Assembly: GCA_025998595.1 (NCBI GenBank)
Contig: BNWE01000045.1
Coordinates: 1-9,439 of the forward strand
DNA from: Alphaproteobacteria bacterium
GTDB lineage: Bacteria > Pseudomonadota > Alphaproteobacteria > UBA3830
Direction of reading: 5' to 3'
Length of the DNA: 9,439 nt
Part shown: piece by piece, positions 6,122 through 9,439 of the stretch
Layout: each line of letters starts with the position of its first letter
How positions within the stretch are numbered: the stretch's first letter is position 1
Program-made: the position numbers and the translations under genes
Notes under the pieces: model-generated
What the model was told of the DNA's origin: nothing
Database searches by the model: none
What the model saw: the letters and a program-made list of their open reading frames with translations, nothing else

Positions 6122-6161
6122 GTAATACAGTTGTATTACAAACGTATTACGGTTGTAATAC
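6122..6161 (+). promoter_or_regulatory. Centromere-like (parS) and operator array of four GTAATAC boxes
   Basis: Half-sites begin at 6122 (GTAATAC), 6133 (GTATTAC), 6144 (GTATTAC) and 6155 (GTAATAC). They are spaced by exactly 11 bp and oriented forward, reverse, reverse, forward. The array lies between the promoter and the parA start. RHH centromere-binding proteins of the ParG/omega type bind short direct and inverted boxes upstream of small ParA genes and repress the same promoter, which fits this layout. The 11-bp period would put all boxes on one face of the helix. Confidence 0.75.
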
Positions 6162-6197
6162 GCACATATATGCATGATGTTATGATTGAGAGGGAAA

Positions 6198-6974
6198 ATG
6201 AATGCACCTGTTATAATAGCGATTATCAATCAGAAGGGGGGGGTTGGAAAATCTACAGTATCTGTGAATCTATCCTACTCACTTAGCAAGAAAAAATACA
6301 ATGTGTTGATGATAGATTTGGATCCACAAGCTCATACTTCGTGTATTTACTGCGATTCAATCGGAAAAGCAAAAACAATAGAGCAAGCTTTTTTAGATAA
6401 AGAAAGCGATATAAACGAATTGATAATAAAGGCAACAACGAGAGGAAAAGAGATAGATAACTTGTATATCATTCCATCGAACATACATTTGGCTGTTGGC
6501 ATAGAACAAGTTGCTGGAAGAATATATAGAGAAAAAATATTAAAGACTCATTTCGATAGATTGGGGGAAAAGTTCGATTTTATAATAATGGATTGCCCTC
6601 CTACCTTGGGTGTGCTAGCGATAAATGCCATATATGCTGCCAACAACATAGTTATACCAACAAACTATAGTAAATACTCTTTGGATGGTATAGCTGATCT
6701 TCTATCTACGATGAAGGAGATAAAGGGTGGTGATTTTATGAATTACTTTATATTGAGAAACATATATGACCGTAGGAATAAACAGACTAATGCATATATT
6801 GATTTACAGCTGGAATCGGTAAAGTCAAAGGTTTTGGGAACCACCATAAGAAAAAGTGAATCGATAGGGCAGGCACAGATAAGCTCTGCGCCAGTTGAGT
6901 TATATGATCCAGCAAGTCATGGATGTCATGATTTTGAGTTGTTGGTAGAGGAGCTTATATTAAATGTCGCATAA
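6198..6974 (+). CDS. parA: ParA-type plasmid partition ATPase
   Basis: The product has 258 residues and is a MinD/ParA-family ATPase that moves plasmid copies using ATP- and DNA-dependent patterning on the nucleoid. The deviant Walker A motif KGGVGKST (13-20) has both lysines, Walker A' IDLDPQ is at 39-44, and Walker B FIIMDCPP at 128-135. The motif begins near the N-terminus with no helix-turn-helix domain before it, as in type Ib ParA proteins, which leave autoregulation to a small partner. ATG 6198 was chosen over TTG 6186 because GAGAGGG (6188-6194) sits just before it. The gene overlaps the next one by 11 bp, implying translational coupling. The array at 6122-6161 is its likely operator. 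Confidence 0.95.
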   Translation: MNAPVIIAIINQKGGVGKSTVSVNLSYSLSKKKYNVLMIDLDPQAHTSCIYCDSIGKAKTIEQAFLDKESDINELIIKATTRGKEIDNLYIIPSNIHLAVGIEQVAGRIYREKILKTHFDRLGEKFDFIIMDCPPTLGVLAINAIYAANNIVIPTNYSKYSLDGIADLLSTMKEIKGGDFMNYFILRNIYDRRNKQTNAYIDLQLESVKSKVLGTTIRKSESIGQAQISSAPVELYDPASHGCHDFELLVEELILNVA

Positions 6975-7248
6975 AAAATTAGATTTTTCATCACCATCGA
7001 AATTGTCTTTTTCTGGTGAAAAAGATGATTCGAGTCTTGGAATAATATCAAATAAAAATAGCACAGTTATAAAGTCATTCAGATTAAGAAAAACAGACAT
7101 AGAAAAGATAAGAAATATAAATAATCGTGTGAACGAAAAAAATGAAATGAGCTTATATAACGACAGTGATATAATCCGCGGAGCAATTTATTATTTATGT
7201 ATTCAAGATACTGAAACAATAAAAGAAAGCATACAAAGAAACAAATAA
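6964..7248 (+). CDS. Ribbon-helix-helix centromere-binding protein, ParB analogue
   Basis: The product has 94 residues. A polar, Ser/Lys-rich N-terminal arm (1-33) is followed by a ribbon-helix-helix-like domain: strand TVIKSFRLR (about 34-42), helix KTDIEKIRNINNRV, loop, then helix DSDIIRGAIYYLCIQD. The start ATG overlaps the parA stop and is preceded by AGAGGAG (6947-6953). Size, order and overlap match type Ib partition partners (ParG, omega and similar), whose flexible arm stimulates ParA and whose RHH fold binds the centromere. No homologue can be named from sequence alone. The GTAATAC boxes on both sides of the operon are the probable binding sites. Confidence 0.8.
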   Translation: MSHKKLDFSSPSKLSFSGEKDDSSLGIISNKNSTVIKSFRLRKTDIEKIRNINNRVNEKNEMSLYNDSDIIRGAIYYLCIQDTETIKESIQRNK

Positions 7249-7295
7249 AAACTCTTGATTTTCAAGCGAAACCATGCCACCGTGTTTTCTCGGAT

Positions 7296-7313
7296 GTAAT
7301 ACGGATGTAATAC
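7296..7313 (+). promoter_or_regulatory. Second GTAATAC box pair downstream of the partition operon
   Basis: GTAATAC at 7296-7302 and 7307-7313 lie in direct orientation with the same 11-bp spacing as the array before parA, each preceded by GGAT. They probably bind the same RHH protein, either as an extra centromere segment or as a boundary or operator before the hipBA unit. Confidence 0.6.
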
Positions 7314-7410
7314 CGGAAATCAATAAATCTCTTTAGAGGATTTACTTCAGTGAATCGTTGAAAAATACGGCGGTATGCTAACTACAGCAACTATTATTTA
7401 ATGTAATATA

Positions 7411-7419
7411 TGCTATAAT
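7411..7419 (+). promoter_or_regulatory. Extended -10 promoter of hipBA
   Basis: TGCTATAAT at 7411-7419 is a perfect extended -10 element, and no good -35 lies 16-18 bp upstream. Transcription would start near 7426, giving a short leader before ATG 7443. No TATCC-N8-GGATA palindrome of the E. coli HipB type was seen nearby. Confidence 0.65.
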
Positions 7420-7442
7420 GACTTTTATTGCTGGATGATTTT

Positions 7443-7778
7443 ATGAAAAAAGAACATATATTATCGATCCCAACCCAAAGAGCGCTCAAGAAATTTGGTG
7501 CAGATATTCGAGCAGCAAGGATTCGGCGGCGCATAACAATGGCAATTATGTCCGAAAGAGCCATGATAACTCCGTTTACGTTGGCGAAAGTGGAAAAGGG
7601 GGATCCATCTGTCTCTTTTGGCATATATGCTTCGGTAATTTTTGTGCTGGGAATGATAGATAAGATTTATAGCTTGCTTGATATATCAGAAGATTTAGTT
7701 GGTAGATCATTAGATGAAGAACGTCTTCCCAAAAGAGTGCGTACCGCACGCGCACCAATGGCTTTGCCTCCAGATTGA
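7443..7778 (+). CDS. hipB: HipB-like antitoxin, XRE-family regulator
   Basis: The product has 111 residues. An XRE-type helix-turn-helix fills residues about 18-70: FGADIRAARIRRRITMAIMS, then TPFTLAKVEKGDPSVSFGIY. The pattern TLxKVEKGDPSVSxGxY and the ending EERLPKRVR are typical of antitoxins paired with HipA kinases. It would neutralise HipA and repress its own promoter. ATG 7443 was chosen because an upstream TTG (7428) falls almost at the predicted transcription start; the ribosome site (TGGAT near 7432) is weak. The toxin gene follows after a 121-bp gap rather than the usual overlap or few bases. The internal stretch MAIMSERAMITPFT is the recognition-helix region. Confidence 0.9.
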   Translation: MKKEHILSIPTQRALKKFGADIRAARIRRRITMAIMSERAMITPFTLAKVEKGDPSVSFGIYASVIFVLGMIDKIYSLLDISEDLVGRSLDEERLPKRVRTARAPMALPPD

Positions 7779-7842
7779 TGGGTATGCACACTGTAATTGC
7801 AATGCTGAAGCTGTCTCATCATTGCAATTACAGTGCCCCATC
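7777..7842 (+). promoter_or_regulatory. Large intergenic hairpin between hipB and hipA
   Basis: CACTGTAATTGCAATG (7789-7804) and CATTGCAATTACAGTG (7820-7835) are perfect 16-bp arms around a 15-base loop. An outer stem GATGGG/CCCATC (7777-7782 and 7837-7842) extends it across a bulge and includes part of the hipB stop codon. No T-run follows, so it is not a standard terminator. It could attenuate or stabilise message ends and so set the antitoxin to toxin ratio, or be a palindromic operator. Confidence 0.75.
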
Positions 7843-7868
7843 CGTTGGTAGCGAAGTAGTAATCGAAT

Positions 7869-7888
7869 CCAACATCATGTTGGTGGAG
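7869..7888 (+). promoter_or_regulatory. Small hairpin abutting the hipA ribosome binding site
   Basis: CCAACA-TCA-TGTTGG (7869-7883) is a perfect 6-bp stem ending one base before the GGAG (7885-7888) that precedes ATG 7900. GTTGG at 7844-7848 can also pair with the left arm, so alternative foldings exist. This placement suggests tuning of toxin translation. Confidence 0.45.
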
Positions 7889-7899
7889 TATGTGAAATA

Positions 7900-9153
7900 A
7901 TGTTGAAGCAGAACCAAAAAAAGAAAGTGCCAGTGCCACAGACACCGCAGGAGATACATGTCTTTATAGATATCGATGATGTCCAATATTTTGTGGGTAG
8001 GCTGTGGAGTCTTTTTAGAAACAACAGAGAATCCGCTTCGTTTGAATATGATCGGTCATGGCTGAATAATTCATATAGATTTTCTCTAGAGCCGGCCTTG
8101 GAATTACGCGGTGGTACGTATCATACGGATTCTGGAAAAAGCTTGTTCGGTTCGCTTGGTGATTCTGCTCCCGACAGATGGGGGAGAATACTAATGAGAA
8201 GGTTTGAAAACGAAAGAGCAAAACTCAATGGAGAAAATCCAAGGCGTTTGAACGAAATAGATTACCTATTGCTTGTAAATGACCAACTGCGGCAGGGGGC
8301 TCTACGTTTTAAAGACAGTAAAGGCTGTGAATTTCTATCATGTTCTAAAAAATCTATACCGCTTCTGGTGGATCTTCCAAAACTATTGGCTGCTTCCGAT
8401 AAAATCACAAACAATGCCGAAATTTCAGAGGAATTGCAGCTTCTTCTCGCTCCTGGATCTTCATTGGGTGGAGCTCGTCCAAAAGCATCTGTTGTTGATG
8501 AAAATGGGAATCTGTGTATGGCGAAATTTTCACGAAGCAACGATGAGTTTTCCGTTGTTTTATGGGAGGCTGTAGCGCTGACTCTTGCTAAAAAATCAGG
8601 AATCCATGTTTTCGATTGGCGTTTGGAAAATGGTGCGCTAATAGTTAAGCGTTTTGACCGAATTGGTACGCAGCGCGTTCCATTTCTCTCTGCTATGAGT
8701 ATGCTGGGAGCTCGCGATAACGATTCAATGGATCACAGCTATCTTGAAATAGCCGATGCATTGACGCGATACGGAGCCTTTCCAAAACGTGATATGCGTG
8801 AACTCTGGAGACGTATTGTATTTTCTATTTTTATTATGAATACGGACGATCATCTGAGAAATCATGCGTTTTTGTATAACATCGGCAAAGGTTGGGAGTT
8901 GTCTCCGGCCTATGACCTTAATCCAACATTCCATAGAACTGGAGCTCTGAGTTTGTGCATATCCGAAACTGATAATATGGCTTCGATTGAATTGGCGTTA
9001 TCTGTGTCTCATCGATTTCAACTGACTCATATGGAGGCGAAGAATATTGTTACGGAAGTTTACGCTGGAATTTGCGAATGGCGGGAAATAGCAAAAAATA
9101 TCGGCATAAAAAATAGAGAAATAGAACAGATGGCCAGCGTAATGTCAGCTTGA
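7900..9153 (+). CDS. hipA: HipA-family serine/threonine kinase toxin
   Basis: The product has 417 residues, close to the family norm. HipA kinases phosphorylate aminoacyl-tRNA synthetases (GltX in E. coli), inducing growth arrest, and are held by HipB. The N-terminal subdomain contains LFGSLGDSAPDRWGR (82-96). The regulatory loop GSSLGGARPK (186-195) puts Ser188 where E. coli has the autophosphorylated Ser150. KRFDR is at 250-254. The catalytic loop NTDDHLRN (314-321) aligns Asp316 and Asn321 with E. coli Asp309 and Asn314, and SPAYDL places Asp339 at the metal-binding aspartate. All key residues are intact, so an active kinase is expected; its substrate is unknown. GGAG lies 11 bases before the start. 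The last 18 codons lie in a tandem duplication that is repeated downstream. Confidence 0.95.
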   Translation: MLKQNQKKKVPVPQTPQEIHVFIDIDDVQYFVGRLWSLFRNNRESASFEYDRSWLNNSYRFSLEPALELRGGTYHTDSGKSLFGSLGDSAPDRWGRILMRRFENERAKLNGENPRRLNEIDYLLLVNDQLRQGALRFKDSKGCEFLSCSKKSIPLLVDLPKLLAASDKITNNAEISEELQLLLAPGSSLGGARPKASVVDENGNLCMAKFSRSNDEFSVVLWEAVALTLAKKSGIHVFDWRLENGALIVKRFDRIGTQRVPFLSAMSMLGARDNDSMDHSYLEIADALTRYGAFPKRDMRELWRRIVFSIFIMNTDDHLRNHAFLYNIGKGWELSPAYDLNPTFHRTGALSLCISETDNMASIELALSVSHRFQLTHMEAKNIVTEVYAGICEWREIAKNIGIKNREIEQMASVMSA

Positions 9154-9439
9154 AGTTGGATTCACTGATGGCTTCGCCCCAAACTGAAAGGAATGCGAGA
9201 TGTGCTTGCAATTTCAAATTTGTCTCGGCACTTAGATCTCGGGCTATTTACATGTTTTATTTTCCACAAATATCGGCATAAAAAATAGAGAAATAGAACA
9301 GATGGCCAGCGTAATGTCAGCTTGAAGTTGGATTCACTGATGGCTTCGCCCCAAACTGAAAGGAATGCGAGATGTGCTTGCAATTTCAAATTTGTCTCGG
9401 CACTTAGATCTCGGGCTATTTACATGTTTTATTTTCCAC
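9096..9439 (+). repeat. Perfect tandem duplication of 172 bp
   Basis: Positions 9096-9267 and 9268-9439 are identical in every base read, and the second copy ends exactly at the last base of the window. The unit carries hipA codons 400-417 with the stop, then about 114 bp of apparently non-coding sequence ending in TTTTATTTTCCAC. Identity without any drift means either a very recent duplication or an assembly artefact at a contig end. Confidence 0.95.
9269..9325 (+). pseudogene. Duplicated C-terminal fragment of hipA
   Basis: The second repeat copy encodes residues 400-417 of HipA plus the stop codon, with no start codon or ribosome site of its own. It exists only because the tandem duplication begins inside hipA, and no function is expected. 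The real hipA frame ends normally in the first copy. Confidence 0.85.

Noticed and set aside
7255..7268. Small stem CTTGA-TTT-TCAAG after the ParB-type gene
   Set aside because: The 5-bp stem is weak and no T-run follows, so a terminator is not supported.
7777..7842. The hipB-hipA hairpin as a Rho-independent terminator
   Set aside because: The stem is long and not GC-rich, and no T-run follows on either side, so a regulatory RNA structure or palindrome is favoured over termination.
9162..9389. A 75-codon - strand frame across the tandem duplication
   Set aside because: It repeats itself because the DNA is duplicated, has no ribosome site, and no recognisable domain. It exists only by virtue of the duplication junction.

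Overview
The window reads as most or all of a small, AT-rich plasmid (or plasmid-like contig) of an alphaproteobacterial intracellular symbiont, most likely a member of the Rickettsiales or Holosporales. This placement is an inference. It rests on the low GC content, a replication protein with DnaA N-domain-like modules of the kind found on Rickettsia-type plasmids, an NB-ARC/TPR protein with the YGxDHP signature common in these symbionts, and a decayed IS200/IS605 copy. No rRNA, tRNA or CRISPR array was seen.

Layout. (1) Positions 69-5822 form a block bounded by two nearly identical 52-bp inverted repeats (69-120 and 5771-5822, 3 mismatches). Inside are two convergent transcription units. 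On the + strand is a 1049-codon NLR-like STAND protein (149-3298) with an N-terminal TIR/SEFIR-like region, one membrane segment, an NB-ARC ATPase and TPRs. On the - strand is a copy-control/replication pair: a 71-aa ribbon-helix-helix protein (5461-5676) followed by a 650-aa replication initiator (3344-5296). The initiator has a winged helix, two tandem DnaA_N-like domains and a C-terminal tail of three 37-aa repeats. (2) Positions 5823-6038 hold the C-terminal third of an IS200-type transposase with its catalytic Tyr, ending in a hairpin. (3) Positions 6085-7313 are a compact partition locus: a sigma70-like promoter, a centromere-like array of four GTAATAC half-sites at exact 11-bp spacing, parA, an overlapping ribbon-helix-helix ParB-type gene, and two more GTAATAC boxes at 11-bp spacing. 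(4) Positions 7411-9153 are a hipBA toxin-antitoxin module. An unusually long intergenic gap between antitoxin and toxin carries a large hairpin and a small hairpin directly before the toxin's ribosome binding site. (5) The window ends in a perfect tandem duplication of 172 bp (9096-9267 and 9268-9439) that starts inside the hipA C-terminus.

How it works together. Rep plus the RHH protein would initiate and limit replication, ParA plus its RHH partner would segregate the plasmid, and HipBA would stabilise it after segregation. The remaining large gene, the membrane-linked NLR-like protein, is the main cargo. It could be a defence (abortive-infection type) sensor or a host-interaction factor; the sequence does not decide between them. 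The convergent placement of cargo and replication genes between inverted repeats, and the unusual domain order of both large proteins, are the least conventional aspects of the window.
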